DNA of 64,000 bases from Rana temporaria. Its lineage: Eukaryota > Chordata > Amphibia > Anura > Ranidae. Shown here piece after piece: positions 32,461 to 42,941 of the stretch. Location of the stretch: NCBI RefSeq assembly GCF_905171775.1, contig NC_053490.1:457452562-457516561 (forward strand), read 5' to 3'. Positions within the stretch are counted from its first letter, which is position 1. Each line of letters opens with the position of its first letter. Below the pieces are notes generated by a model. The model searched no databases, was not told the DNA's origin, and saw only the letters and a list, made by a program, of their open reading frames with translations. A program made the position numbers and the translations under genes.

Positions 32461-34160
32461 ATTCAGCTTCCAGGCCGTCAAATTTAGATGCCGTAAGGCA
32501 GGGTGGAGGATCGGACCTTGCGATAGCAGGTCTGGCCGTAGAGGAAGAGTCCAAGGGTCTCCCACTACCATCTTTAGGATGAGTGAGTACCATGCCCTTC
32601 TGGGCCATGCTGGAGCTACCAGGATGACTGGTATGTGTTCCACCCGGATCCTGCGCAGCAGGCGGGGTAGTAACTGGAGCGGGGGAAACGCATAAAGAAG
32701 TTTGAACTGATGCCAAGGGCAAACCAACGCATCGGTTCCGCAGGCCATCGGATCCCTTGAGCGGGATATGAACCTGTCTAGTTTCTTGTTGAGTCTCGAT
32801 GCCATGATATCCACGTCCGGCACTCCCCATCTTTGGCAGAGTGCTTGAAAGACTTGTGGATGCAGAGACCATTCCCCCGGCCATAGAGTCTGGCGGCTTA
32901 AGAAGTCCGCCTGAAAGTTGTCCACTCCTGGAATGAATATTGCCGATATGCAGGGCACATGCGCCTCTGCCCATAGGAGAATCAAGCTCACCTCTCTCTG
33001 AGCGGCTTGACTCCTGGTTCCCCCTTGGTGATTTATGTATGCCACGACCGTGGCATTGTCTGATTGAATTCTCACCGGGAACCCCTGCAATTTTGACGTC
33101 CAAGCCCTGAGGGCTAGTCGAGCAGCTCTGAGCTCCAAGATGTTGATGGGCAACTGCTTCTCTGGCTTTGCCCAAGTACCTTGGCGAGTGCAACCATCCA
33201 AAATTGCTCCCCAGCCCGTCAGGCTGGCGTCTGTGGTCACTATCTTCCAAGCCACTGGGCTGAAAGACTTCCCCTTCAGTAGATTCTGAGGGTCTAACCA
33301 CCAACACAGACTTTGTCGGACTCTTGATAAGAGCGGCAACGGGATATCCAAGGCCTGTGGCCTTCTGCTCCATGCTGACAGGATGGCTGCCTGTAGGATG
33401 CGAGTGTGGCTCTGGGCGTATGGTACCGCCTCGAACGTGGCCACCATCTTGCCTAGTAACCTCATACATAGGCGAATAGTCGGTTCTTTCTTGCTTAGAA
33501 CCAGTAGGATTAATTCCTTGATGGCTTTTACCTTCCTCAGAGGTAGGAACACTCCTTGTTGTTCTGTGTCTAATCTCATGCCGAGATATTCCAACTGCCT
33601 TGTGGGCTGGAAAGCTGACTTTTCTCGATTTAGGACCCAGCCGAACCTCTCGAGGTATTGGACCGTGAGGGCCACTGCTCGCTCCAAGCCGGGAGACGAG
33701 TGGTCTATGACTAGGAGGTCGTCCAGGTATGCTAGGATCGTGACCCCTTGGATCCTTAGCTTGGCTAGGATCGGAGCTAGGACCTTCGTGAACACCCGGG
33801 GGGCCGTAGCCAACCCGAAGGGAAGCGCCACGAATTGGAAGTGACGCAAAGCCACCATGAAGCGTAGATATCTTTGATGTGGCTGATAAATTGGAACATG
33901 AAGGTAGGCATCCTTTATGTCTATGGACGCCATGAAGTCGTCCTTCTGGAGTGTGGCAGCTGCTGACCGCACGGATTCCATCCGAAATGAGCGGATCTTT
34001 AGATATGCATTTACCATTTTTAGGTCCAAAATTGGCCTGACATCTCCATTGGATTTTGGGATGATGAATAGGTTGGAGTAGAAACCCAGCCCCTGTTCCA
34101 GGACTGGCCGGAATCCGAGGCGGATCGTTTGGAATCCTCGACTCCTGGAAATGAGGAGGA
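32455..34160 (-). CDS. DIRS reverse transcriptase / RNase H
   Basis: It copies the element RNA into DNA. Counting from the leucine-codon start at 34029, the palm motif IDIKDAY lies at residues 36-42, PFGLATAP at 70-77 and the catalytic YLDD at 101-104. RNase H acidic residues are visible as D267 (TTDAS), E299 (LEL), D324 (QSDN) and D375 (QADF). The C-terminal tail (VDIMASRLNKKLDRF, YAFPPLQLLPRL) is typical of DIRS proteins. The same frame stays open upstream to about 34160, giving a conserved fingers segment (GLGFYSNLFIIPKSNG); before that the homologous N-terminal part (LRLFSEIWEASIPDEWVR) lies in another frame. So the core is intact, but one frame break separates its beginning. Confidence 0.9.
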
Positions 34161-34300
34161 GGAAACCTTAGGAAATCCAATTTGTAGCCTGTGGCCACGG
34201 AAGACCGTACCCACTCGTCGGGAATGCTGGCTTCCCAAATCTCTGAAAAGAGTCGCAGCCTTCCCCCCACCTTCGTGGGTGGGGGCGCCCCTTCATAAGG
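34160..34300 (-). pseudogene. DIRS RT N-terminal part in a different frame
   Basis: The stretch GGRLRLFSEIWEASIPDEW, then a GYKLDFLRFPPP motif, precedes the RT fingers in DIRS elements. It is in the frame of the 1037-codon ORF, not the RT frame, so a 1-nt shift occurs around 34155. It overlaps the 3' end of gag. Confidence 0.7.
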
Positions 34301-35609
34301 TTGGCTTGGGGGCTGGTTTTGCTGGTTTGCGAAACCACTGCCTTTTGCCTCTAACAGCCTGTCCTTGTGATTTGCTGTTGAAGCCGAAGTTTGCTTTTGC
34401 AGGAGGCCGTCGATACTGCTTGGCATTAGAGGGCCCCTGCCCAGGGGAATACTGTCGTTTAAACGCAGGCCCCTGAACCTTCTTCTTAGTTGGCAAGAGA
34501 GTACTCTTGCCGTTTGAAATGGTCTGAATGTATAGGTCTTCTCCGAAGAGTCGTCCTCCATGGAAGGGGAACCCTACCAGGAGCTTCTTGCATGGGGGCT
34601 CAGCCTCCCAGCCTTTTAACCATAAGAGTCTTCTCATATGGATAAGGGATAACGATAAACGTGACGCTTGCTGGATAGAATCCTTGATTGCGTCTACCGT
34701 AAAACATATGGCCTTAGGGACATCCGAAAATTCTTCTGCCTGCTGGGCAGGAATAAGTTTAAGCATCTGCTTAAATTGATCCGATAATGCTTGAGCGACC
34801 CCAATCGCAGCCACAGCTGGCTGTACTACTGCCCCTGCAGTAGTGAAGGAGTTCTTAAGTAGTGCTTCCAAGCGCTTATCAACTGGATCCTTGAACACCT
34901 GTATGTTTTCTACAGGGCATGTTAACGATTTGTTAACACATGAGATGGCTGCGTCCACTGCAGGAGTAGCCCATCTTTTGGAAAATTTTTCTTCCATAGG
35001 ATATAGGACAGAGAACTTCTTAGGTGGTAAGAAGATCTTATCTGGCTTGTTCCAATCTTGGAACAAAACTCCCTCTAATAGAGGATGGATCGGAAACACA
35101 GCATTGCTTTGAGGCGCCCTCAGTGAGCCCAAAGCTGAAACCGTCGATACCTGGAGATCTGGTACTGGCAAGTTGAATGCCCTATGGACCAAGTCCGACA
35201 ATCCTTGAATCCACCAGCTCTCCCTCAGGGAGACTGCCCCAGACTCCTCTGTATCCGGATCTTCGATCCCTGAACCTACTTGGTCCTTGTCCAAGAGGTC
35301 GTCCAATTCCCCTGAGGAAAGGACCTCCTCTTCTGAGGGTCCGCGCTCGGGCGACGGAGATCTATTCCGCTTACTGCCCCGCATAGCTGCGGCTATCATT
35401 TTACCCATGCTTTTCTGCATCTCTTTTAAAGAGGTGAGTAATACCTCCTCCGTGACCATCTTAGGGTTGGACTGACCCGCGTCAGCTCCAGCCCCAGATC
35501 CCGATGGCCCCAAGGCTCCCTGTGGGGAAAGCAGCGGCATAGCTTTGTCCGAGACCTCAGACTCTCTGGGGGAATCCCCACCTCTTGTACCCTTGTTTTT
35601 TGATGCCAT
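34293..35609 (-). CDS. DIRS Gag-like protein
   Basis: An intact 438-codon ORF starting at ATG and ending just before the RT region, the position of the first DIRS gene. The N-terminus is polar and Ser/Glu-rich with a basic SKRNRSPSPERGP patch around residue 80-90; the middle holds the conserved WWIQGLSDLVHRAFN and PIHPLLEGVLFQDWNKPDKI blocks; near residues 330-360 the LWLKGWEAEPPCKKLL and LVGFPFHGGRLFGEDL motifs recur in DIRS Gag-like proteins; the C-terminus is basic and glutamine-rich, suited to nucleic-acid binding. No zinc knuckle is seen. It presumably packages element RNA. Confidence 0.88.
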   Translation of the reverse strand: MASKNKGTRGGDSPRESEVSDKAMPLLSPQGALGPSGSGAGADAGQSNPKMVTEEVLLTSLKEMQKSMGKMIAAAMRGSKRNRSPSPERGPSEEEVLSSGELDDLLDKDQVGSGIEDPDTEESGAVSLRESWWIQGLSDLVHRAFNLPVPDLQVSTVSALGSLRAPQSNAVFPIHPLLEGVLFQDWNKPDKIFLPPKKFSVLYPMEEKFSKRWATPAVDAAISCVNKSLTCPVENIQVFKDPVDKRLEALLKNSFTTAGAVVQPAVAAIGVAQALSDQFKQMLKLIPAQQAEEFSDVPKAICFTVDAIKDSIQQASRLSLSLIHMRRLLWLKGWEAEPPCKKLLVGFPFHGGRLFGEDLYIQTISNGKSTLLPTKKKVQGPAFKRQYSPGQGPSNAKQYRRPPAKANFGFNSKSQGQAVRGKRQWFRKPAKPAPKPTL

Positions 35610-36792
35610 GGTACAATACCGAGGTACACCTGCTACTTATTGGTACCTGGGACTTATAAATAGTTAAATGCCCAAACACCTGTTTGGGGGATAAAAAATG
35701 CTTCCTCTCCCCTAGATGACACTTTTTTTTTTTTTTTCAAAAAAAATCTTTTTTTTTTTTTTTTTTTTCAAATCTAGGAAAGAAAAAACATTCTGTCCCC
35801 CTGAGTAGTATTGCAAGAAAAACTATGAGATGGAAAAGAAACAGCCTATTCCTAGGCTTGAAAACAGTCTTTCTGAAGACTGCAATATTCTTTCTGGCCA
35901 CTGTGTGTCCTCGGCGCCCCGTGCTTGCCGTTCTGGTCTTTCCTCCTCAGTTCCAAAGTATTGAATGAGCTATATGGAACAAACAAGGAAGGGCCGCCCC
36001 TTCCTTAAGCCACTGACCCGCCCTTCCCCCCCAGCAATCTCAAACAGGAAATGCCCCTCCCGACAGGGGGGGGTGGGGTTGGGAGGAAGGGACCTCTCTG
36101 CTCCAGCAAACTGCAGCCTGCAGCCTGGAACCATGAGGAGGTCAGCGTTTTGCCTGCTTTGCAGGCCGTGAGGAGGAAGACTGAATGGAGCATCGCCTGG
36201 AGGCTTGCAGGTAAGCACAGCTCTCTGACACACACATATACTTTTATATCACACAGGCCCCACTCAATGCTTTTCCAACACTACAAGGGAGGTCACATCT
36301 TATGGGGAATAATACATATAGAGCCATCCTATCTTTATGATATGTGACTAGTTTGCCAGATGCAGCGCATAACTTTAGGCATGTCCCCTGTGACCCCCCA
36401 GAAAAAACCTGCTAAGAACCAAGTTCCGCAAGTTTTCCCCTCACTTACCTGCTCCATGCCGCAGGACTTTGCCAAGCAAGAGGCCCAATCTTCCCCCATC
36501 TCGGTGGGGATGTCTAGACCTTCAGGCCCTGGGTTCCTATGAAGGATCCACTGTCCTGGGCCCATATAGCACTCTGGCAACAGAAACATTAGGCACCCAA
36601 AGGTTTCTAAGTTCTGGGCCCAGGGTCCAGCTCTCTAAAAAGAAAAGCATTATGGGCTATACCCCAAGGGTTTGGGGTCCGGTTACTGACCACTTTAGCG
36701 CTGAGGCTTTTTTGGACAGAACCGGTTAGCTCACCTAATCCCAAGGATGTGGAGGCAAGCTAAACCATGACTAACACCTAAGACACTGGCGG
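35610..36792 (-). other. DIRS leader between right terminal repeat and gag
   Basis: Non-coding leader of about 1.2 kb with long T/A tracts (35724-35772). It contains a 27 bp direct match to the terminal repeat in opposite orientation to the nearest repeat (36034-36060). ORFs of 60-98 codons here are not supported. Confidence 0.65.
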
Positions 36793-36942
36793 AAAAACTG
36801 AGGTACTCCTCCTATGGGAGGGGGTTATATAGGGAGGGGCATTTCCTGTTTGAGATTGCCAGTGTCTACACCTGAAGGTACTCCATATAACCCATATAGT
36901 AATGAATGCCGCTCTGTGTCCCGTGATGTACGATAAAGAAAA
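36793..36942. repeat. DIRS inverted terminal repeat, right
   Basis: AAAACTGAGGTACTCCTCC to CCCGTGATGTACGATAAAGA, inverted copy of 27775-27935; one visible difference is CTGAAGG against CTTAAGG. In element orientation it is the 5' end and likely holds the promoter. Confidence 0.92.
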
Positions 36943-37105
36943 GTTACCACTTTCCAAATTGCTTATCTTTCTTTTTTTTTTATACGGTTTCCAAAATCAA
37001 GAACAATACAAGCGGCATGGTAACGCACTGCTGCTGGTTAATGCAGTAAATACAAGTAATAACTTTTAGATCCATAGACCTGTGTCATAATGGAACACCA
37101 TGTAA
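36943..37105. other. Short spacer
   Basis: T-rich non-coding sequence between the DIRS end and the next MITE. Confidence 0.4.
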
Positions 37106-37576
37106 GGCCCCTTACACACGAGGGGACATGTCCGATGAAAACGGTCCGCGGACCGTTTTCATCGGACATGTCCGCTCGGAGATTTCTGTCTGATGGTTGT
37201 ACACACCATCAAACAGAAATCCGCGCGGATACGATACGCGGTGACGTTGCCGCGCCGTCGCCGCGACGACGACGCGGTGACGTGCACGGCCCTGGAAGGT
37301 CAATGCTTCCACGCATGCGTCGAATCACTTCGACGCATGCGAGGGCTTTCGGCCGAGCGGACATGTCCGGTGAGTCTGTACAGACGACCGAACATGTCCG
37401 ACGGACAGGCTTCCAGCGGACATGTTTCTTAGCATGCTAAGAAACATTTGTCCGCTGGAAACCTGTCCGATCCGCCGGAAAATTGTCCGGTCGGCCGTAC
37501 ACACGACCGAACATGTCCGCTGAAACTGGTCCGCGGACCAGTTTCAGCGGACATGTTCGGTCGTGTGTACGGGGCC
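37106..37576. repeat. Palindromic MITE, GTACACACG family
   Basis: GGCCCCTTACACACGAGGGG to TCGTGTGTACGGGGCC, flanks TAA and TCA. Many GGACATGT/ACATGTCC repeats create overlapping ORFs on both strands (116, 91, 91 codons), none a gene. Confidence 0.8.
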
Positions 37577-38017
37577 TCAGTGCTAAAGCGGTGGATGAAC
37601 AACCTGGCAAAGTTACCCAATAAAAATGTTTGCATTGTGAGCACTTCCATTCTACAGATGCATGCAGATATTCTCCAACCTGTAGGAAACTCTCTTTGCA
37701 CCAAACAACCATTCTTTTACTTTTTTATGGAGAAAAGGGAAAGAGTTTTTTACCAAGGGAGGACTAGGAACCATTGTCCTGCCAAGCAAACACAACCAAC
37801 CAGCCCTTTCATGAAAGGGAAAGGTTTCCATAAGCTAAAGAAAGTGTACCATACAAGGAAGTCTGTGATTCCTCATTTATTGGCGGGCATACTGAGCATT
37901 GTGGAAGTTGCAATTCTCCGTATTGATTCACGTGACTGTAGACAGGGCAGCCATCAGAAATTTTTGGGCCCCTTACATAGCTTTAGGCCTGCCCCCCCAC
38001 GAGCCTGAAGACATTTA
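37577..38017. other. Unclassified non-coding sequence
   Basis: The 3' half of a 186-codon ORF lies here, but its start is in the palindrome and the rest shows no domain. Confidence 0.35.
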
Positions 38018-39262
38018 GCTAGATTCAGGTAGGGGCGCGCAACTTTAAGGTGGCGTAGCGTATCGTATTCACGCTACGCCGCCTTAAAGCGGGAGTTCAC
38101 CCATTTATTAAATTTTTTCCCTTTTCCCCTTAGATTCCTGCTCGTTCGGTCTAGGGGAATCGGCTATTTGTTTTAAAATATGAGCAGTACTTACCGTTTC
38201 CGAGATGCATCTTCTTCCGTCGCTTCCGGGTATGGGTCTTCGGGAGCGGGCGTTCCTTCTTGATTGACAGTCTTCCGAGAGGCTTCCGACGGTCACATCC
38301 ATCGTGTCACTCGTAGCCGAAAGAAGCCGAACGTCAGTGCGGCTCTATACTGCGCCTGCGCACCGACGTTCGGCTTCTTTCGGAAAATCGTGACGAGATG
38401 GATGCGACCGTCGGAAGCCTCTCGGAAGACTGTCAATCAAGAAGGAACGCCCATTCCCGCAGCCCATACCCGGAAGCGACGGAGAGGATGCATCTCGTAA
38501 ACGGGTAAGTACTGCTCATATTTTACAACAAATAGCCGATTCCCCTAGACAAAACGAGCATCCATCTAAGGCTAAAAAGTGCTCTCTAAGGGTGAACCCC
38601 CGCTTTAAGTCAGAGAGGCAAGTATTGTATTCACAAAGTACTTGCCTCCTAACTTACGGCGGCATAGCGTAAATGCCGCGGGCGCAAGCGCGCCTAATTC
38701 AAAATAGGCTAAGGGGGCGTGTTTTATGATAATTTGCTTTGACCTGATTGACGTTTTTTTGGAACGGCGCATGCGCCGTCCGCCTACATTTCCCAGTGTG
38801 CATTGCGGCTAAGTACGTTGCACGGTCCTATTGATTTCGACGTGAACGTAAATGACGTAAATCTCTATTCACAGACAACTTACGCAAACAACGTAAAATT
38901 TTAGAATTTCGAAGCGGGAACGGCAGCCATACTTTAACATTACTATTCCAACTATTTGATGGAATATCTTTAGGCCTGATAATGCGTTACGTAAACGGCG
39001 TATCTGTACTGCGTCGGCCGGGCGTTCGTTCGTGAATAGGCGTATCTAGTGATTTACATATTCTACGCCGACCGCAATAGAAGCGCCACCTAGCGGCCAG
39101 CCTAAATATTGCACCCTAAGATAGGACGGCGCAAGCCGTCGTATCTTAGATAGGTTTAAGTGTATCTCTGTTTGAGAATACACTTAAACTTAGGTCGGCG
39201 CAGATTCTGAGTTAGGTCGGCGTATCTACTGATACGCCGACCTAACTCTATGTGAATCTAGT
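38018..39262. repeat. GGCCAGATTC-related TIR element, split by a TTAA MITE
   Basis: Ends GCTAGATTCAGGTAGG and TATGTGAATCTAGT. With the inner 525 bp removed, the length is about 720 bp, the family's normal size. Confidence 0.7.
38084..38608. repeat. TTAA-flanked foldback MITE
   Basis: TTAAAGCGGGAGTTCACCC to GGTGAACCCCCGCTTTAA. Central arms around the TTCGGCTTCTTTCGG / CCGAAAGAAGCCGAA pair are long and nearly perfect. Same subfamily as 12337-12849. Confidence 0.87.
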
Positions 39263-39380
39263 TAAATTTCTGTGTGAAGTATACTATGTACAGTTGTGCT
39301 CTGTTGCCCCTGTATGTCCCTGCTTTCTGTACCTCCTCCATCCCAGTTCTCCCCCCTCTCACCAGCCTTACAGGGTCCTT
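39263..39380. other. Short spacer
   Basis: Unclassified; ends with the CTT target of the next element. Confidence 0.4.
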
Positions 39381-40077
39381 GGCCCAGATTCAGCATAGCT
39401 TGCATTATATTTGCGGGGGAGCAGGGCAACGATTTTGCCCTGCGCCCCCGCAAATATTTTGCGCTGCCCTCGATTCACGGAGCAGTAGCTCCATGAACTG
39501 CGAGGGCGCGCCGGCAAATTTGCCTGGCGTAAGCGCGCGCAAGTTAAATGATCCCGCCGGGGGCGGGAATCATTTAAATTAGGCGCGCTCCCGACGTGCA
39601 TTGCGGAAAATGACGTCGCAAGGACGTCATTTGCTTCAAAGTGAATGTGAATGGCGTCCAGCGCCATTCACGAATCACTTACGCAAACGCTGTGAAATTC
39701 AAATTTCACGGCGCGGGAAGGCCGGCTATACTTTAGCATTGGCTGCCCCTACTATTAGAAGGGGCAACCTTGCGCTAAAGTTGCCGTACGGAAACTCCGT
39801 ACCTGGCTTGCGCAGGGCCCGCGCAAGCTTGTGAATCAGTGGTAGTATGCAATTTGTATACTACACGCTGATCACAATGGGAGAGCCCCCTAGCGGCAAG
39901 CACAAGAATGCAGCCTAAAATCTGCGAGGCATAATTGCCTTATGCCGCGCAGATTTTAGGCTGCAGTCGGTGTAACTAGGTTCCTGAATCAGGAGCACTC
40001 GTTACACCGGAGCAAGTAAGCAATTGCGCCGTGTAACTTATGGTTACACGGGCGCAATTGCTTCTTGAATCTGGGCC
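39381..40077. repeat. 0.7 kb TIR element with CTT target duplication
   Basis: GGCCCAGATTCAGCATAGC to TTGAATCTGGGCC, flanked by CTT (39378-39380, 40078-40080). Shares a subfamily with 52044-52780 (GCAGGGCAACGATTTTGCCC block). Overlapping ORFs on both strands are artefacts. Confidence 0.87.
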
Positions 40078-40080
40078 CTT

Positions 40081-40361
40081 GTGTTTATACTCAGATAAAT
40101 GACAACCATAGATAATTAAACTTCAGTCTGTCTGCAGTTTAGTAAAATGTGCTCTGTCATTCTAACTTGTAACTATTCATGAGTTCTTGAACTGCAGCCA
40201 ATCATGAAAGATCTGGCACGGTCACATGACAGTATCAGAACATCCTTATTGGCGTTCTAGGGCATCTGATTAGTTACGCTTTCCAATGACAGAATACACT
40301 TACTAAAAACTGTGGACCAGCTACTGTTTAACTGATTTCTCTTATACTGCCCCTGCCATGC
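40081..40361. other. Unclassified non-coding sequence
   Basis: Possibly single-copy DNA; ends at the LINE target duplication. Confidence 0.35.
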
Positions 40362-40376
40362 AAAATAGCGACACTG

Positions 40377-42551
40377 TTACTCTGGATTGCGCATCAACTG
40401 GGACAAATCCCAAATCCTCCCACTGGACATCTCCCCCCCCCCCTAAAACAAACCCAACTTTACTGTTATCTAGAGTGTCAAAAATTAAGTACTTGGGGGT
40501 AGAGGTCACTAGGACTTTAACAGACTACACACACATGAATGTCACACCCTTATTTGACTTAATAAAGTCCAAACCCCAGACATGGCGCAGGTTGCCACTA
40601 GGGGTGATGGGATGTATAAATATAATAAAAATTATTTTGTTACCCAAAATACTATATATGGTTTGGCATGCTCCTCTCTATATCTCTTTAAAAGTCTTTA
40701 AACAAATGGAAGCCATTCTAAACTCATTTGTATGGGGAAATGGCAGACATAAACTGGCCTGGCATGTTCTGAAGAACACTGCGGATATGGGAGGAGTGTC
40801 CCTTCCTGATTTACAGGATTATTACTTGGCAGCTCAACTCTCCCACATATACCACTTTAACAAAGTGGAAATTCAACGCTATAGGTCCCTAGTAAGTAAT
40901 AAACCGGGTCACCCAGCATTTACCCCACTCCAAGCCATCCTCAGAGGGAAACAACTCACTAAAAAAAACACAAGGTATAATACGGGAATGCTACTCCATC
41001 ATCAAAGAATATGGGAAATCACGTTGAAAAAACAAAACACTGGGAAAAAAAATCACACCCACACCCCACTATGGTTCAACAAACACCTACCCGCGTTAGA
41101 ATCTCTCTCAGATTCGACAGTATGGGCTACACATGGCATAATAAATCATTTAGGTGTTATCCAACTCCAGAATCAAGCAGTTTCAAGTACTTAAAGCGGT
41201 GGTTCCGCGGGATATCGTTTTTTTTTTTTGGTCTAATCCCCAGCTCTTACCTTTAAGCCCGCACTAACAGGGAGTCCCACTCCTTAAGCCGTGCTATGCG
41301 CTGTTTTTCTTTCAATTTTATTTTTGATCCCGAGGCGATGGACATTTCCATCTTACCTGTGGGCATACTGAAGCCGACAGGGTCTTCTTCCGGGAGAGGG
41401 CGAATGCTGGCCTCCCAGCATTCACCGCTCGATCCCGCGCATGTACAGTGTTGACGGCGAGCGTCGCCGTCAACACTGCATGGTTGCCATAACAACGGCC
41501 GGCGTAAGAAGTTCACGCCCCGTTGTGCCGAGATGTCGCGCGATTAGAGTACAGCGCGTCGACAGAGGAGTGCCACAATTTGAGTGACAGGACGGGGGAG
41601 AATGGACTTACACGCCCATTCCCCGCGGGGGATTTTGATTGACAGGTCGTAAATACGACCTGGAAACGGGTAAGGAGGACTCAAAACAAAAATAAATAAA
41701 TCGTTTAGTCATTGTATTTGCAGCGCATTTGCATAGAGAGGATGTTATTAAACAGGGTGAACCACCGCTTTAAGGAAGAATATAAACTCCCTAACCAGAT
41801 CGCCTTTAAGTATCTACAACTGCGCCATGCATTGAAAACACAATTACCAAACATGGAAGTAGTGTCAGATTCTCCCCCTGTTTTGGATGTAATAATGGGA
41901 GAAGAACCCTCTAAACTCATATCGACCCTGTATCTAAAGATCAGAAACCGTAGTTCAAATGCCATTGCACAAAAGGCAAAAATGGAATGGGAAAAAGACA
42001 TAGGCCCTATGGAGGAGGAAGACTGGGATGAAATATGGGAAGGGACCAGACTAACATCCCACAAGTTATCTGACAGACTGACACAGATATACATTGTACA
42101 CAAAGCCTACCTGACTCCCCTAAAAAAGGCGAAATTCCTCCATACTTATGACCCGACATGCCATTTGTGCCAAGTAGCACCTGGAACGTTCTTCCATCTC
42201 ATTTGGAGCTGCCCAAACATTCAGACATACTGGACGCAGATTGTCTAGTTTTTACATGACAATATGGGTTACCCAGTGGTATAAGACCCCAAACTATGTC
42301 TTCTGGGACTTCTGCCAGACATAGAAATTTACAAATACCAAGCTACATTTCTAAATGAAACTCTGTTTATGGCCCGTAAGGGCATAGCCAAGGTATGGAT
42401 GCAGGCTCAGCCTCCCTCCATACGCCAATGGAAGAGGGACATTAATGATGCACTACCATTTCAAAAATTAGTCTATGCCCATAGAAAGTGTGTGCATAAG
42501 TACTCAAAGGTGTGGGATAGATGGTTAGAGGATGGAGAAACATGTGCCTAA
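40377..42551 (+). pseudogene. LINE ORF2, 3' part
   Basis: The protein would be the endonuclease/reverse transcriptase of the LINE. Present, in order: the RT thumb (KIKYLGVEVT), the NIIKIILLPKILYM and FVWGNGRHKLAW connection blocks with GGVSLPDLQDYYLAAQ; after the MITE, KEEYKLPNQIAFKYLQLRHA, WEKDIGPMEEEDWDEIWE, and a zinc-knuckle-like C-terminus with C-x2-C, H and C in CHLCQ...FHLIWSC; then WMQAQPPSIRQWKRDI. The RT catalytic FADD and the endonuclease are absent. The frame shifts just before the MITE, and in-frame stops follow 42240. Confidence 0.88.
41191..41773. repeat. TTAA-flanked foldback MITE inside the LINE
   Basis: TTAAAGCGGTGGTTCC to GAACCACCGCTTTAA with TTAA at both edges. Removing it joins the ORF2 sequence on either side. 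Same end sequence as 51328-51818 but a different interior. Confidence 0.9.
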
Positions 42552-42864
42552 AATAATCCAAGCCCAGCAGACAGGCATACTTAGATGAACGTAGAAAGTG
42601 GCTGTCATATGAAGGTGTTGACCATGAAAATCTTAATCAGAACTGTATTGGTAGCTGAATGACATGAAGTTTCTTATATACTGGATGTCTATACCCTCAT
42701 AAACCTGTGCCTTACCATGTATGTACAAAGAATCTCACACAAAATGACTGTTATAATGTACGGTACTGTTTTATTATTCTACATAAGCAACTACTTTGTA
42801 AAATGACCTTTATCCAAATAAAGTTGACTTTTTCCAATTAAAAAAAAATAAAATAGCGACACTG

Positions 42865-42941
42865 GGCAGTCGGACGTTGTGGAACTTTGCTTGATTCCAA
42901 AATCTGGACAGTCTTGTAGAATCTGGGATGTTTGAGAGGTA
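42865..42941. other. Short spacer
   Basis: Genomic flank between LINE and Tc1-like element. Confidence 0.4.

Larger units (their letters stand above)
27737..36942 (-). mobile_element. DIRS-type retrotransposon (interrupted, near full length)
   Basis: Seen directly: inverted terminal repeats at 27741-27935 and 36793-36942, an internal complementary region at 27965-28082, and minus-strand gag, RT/RNase H and tyrosine-recombinase reading frames in that order. There are no LTRs, protease or DDE integrase. Known of the family: DIRS elements use a tyrosine recombinase, make a circular DNA intermediate via the complementary region, and leave no target duplication; none is obvious here. A 3.2 kb transposon (28347-31535) was inserted later, so the original element was about 6 kb. 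The recombinase interruption and an RT frame break make this copy non-autonomous. Confidence 0.93.
40377..42849 (+). mobile_element. 5'-truncated Tx1/L1-type LINE with 15 bp target duplication
   Basis: The copy is bounded by identical 15-mers AAAATAGCGACACTG (40362-40376 and 42850-42864), and its 3' end is A-rich just before the second one. Only the 3' part of ORF2 and the 3' UTR are present, the usual result of incomplete reverse transcription. A TTAA element (41191-41773) was inserted later; without it the copy is about 1.9 kb. Confidence 0.92.

Noticed and set aside
31448..34561. A single 1037-codon protein
   Set aside because: Only its N-terminal few dozen codons (RT start) and C-terminal third (recombinase) are real; the middle is a shadow of the RT/RNase H frame.
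33383..34779. Plus-strand ORFs opposite the DIRS genes
   Set aside because: They are antisense shadows of gag and RT with no motif.
27737..36942. Endogenous retrovirus
   Set aside because: No LTRs, protease, envelope or DDE integrase; inverted terminal repeats and a tyrosine recombinase identify a DIRS retrotransposon.
37448..38008. 186-codon ORF
   Set aside because: It begins in a palindromic MITE and continues into unclassified sequence without any family motif.
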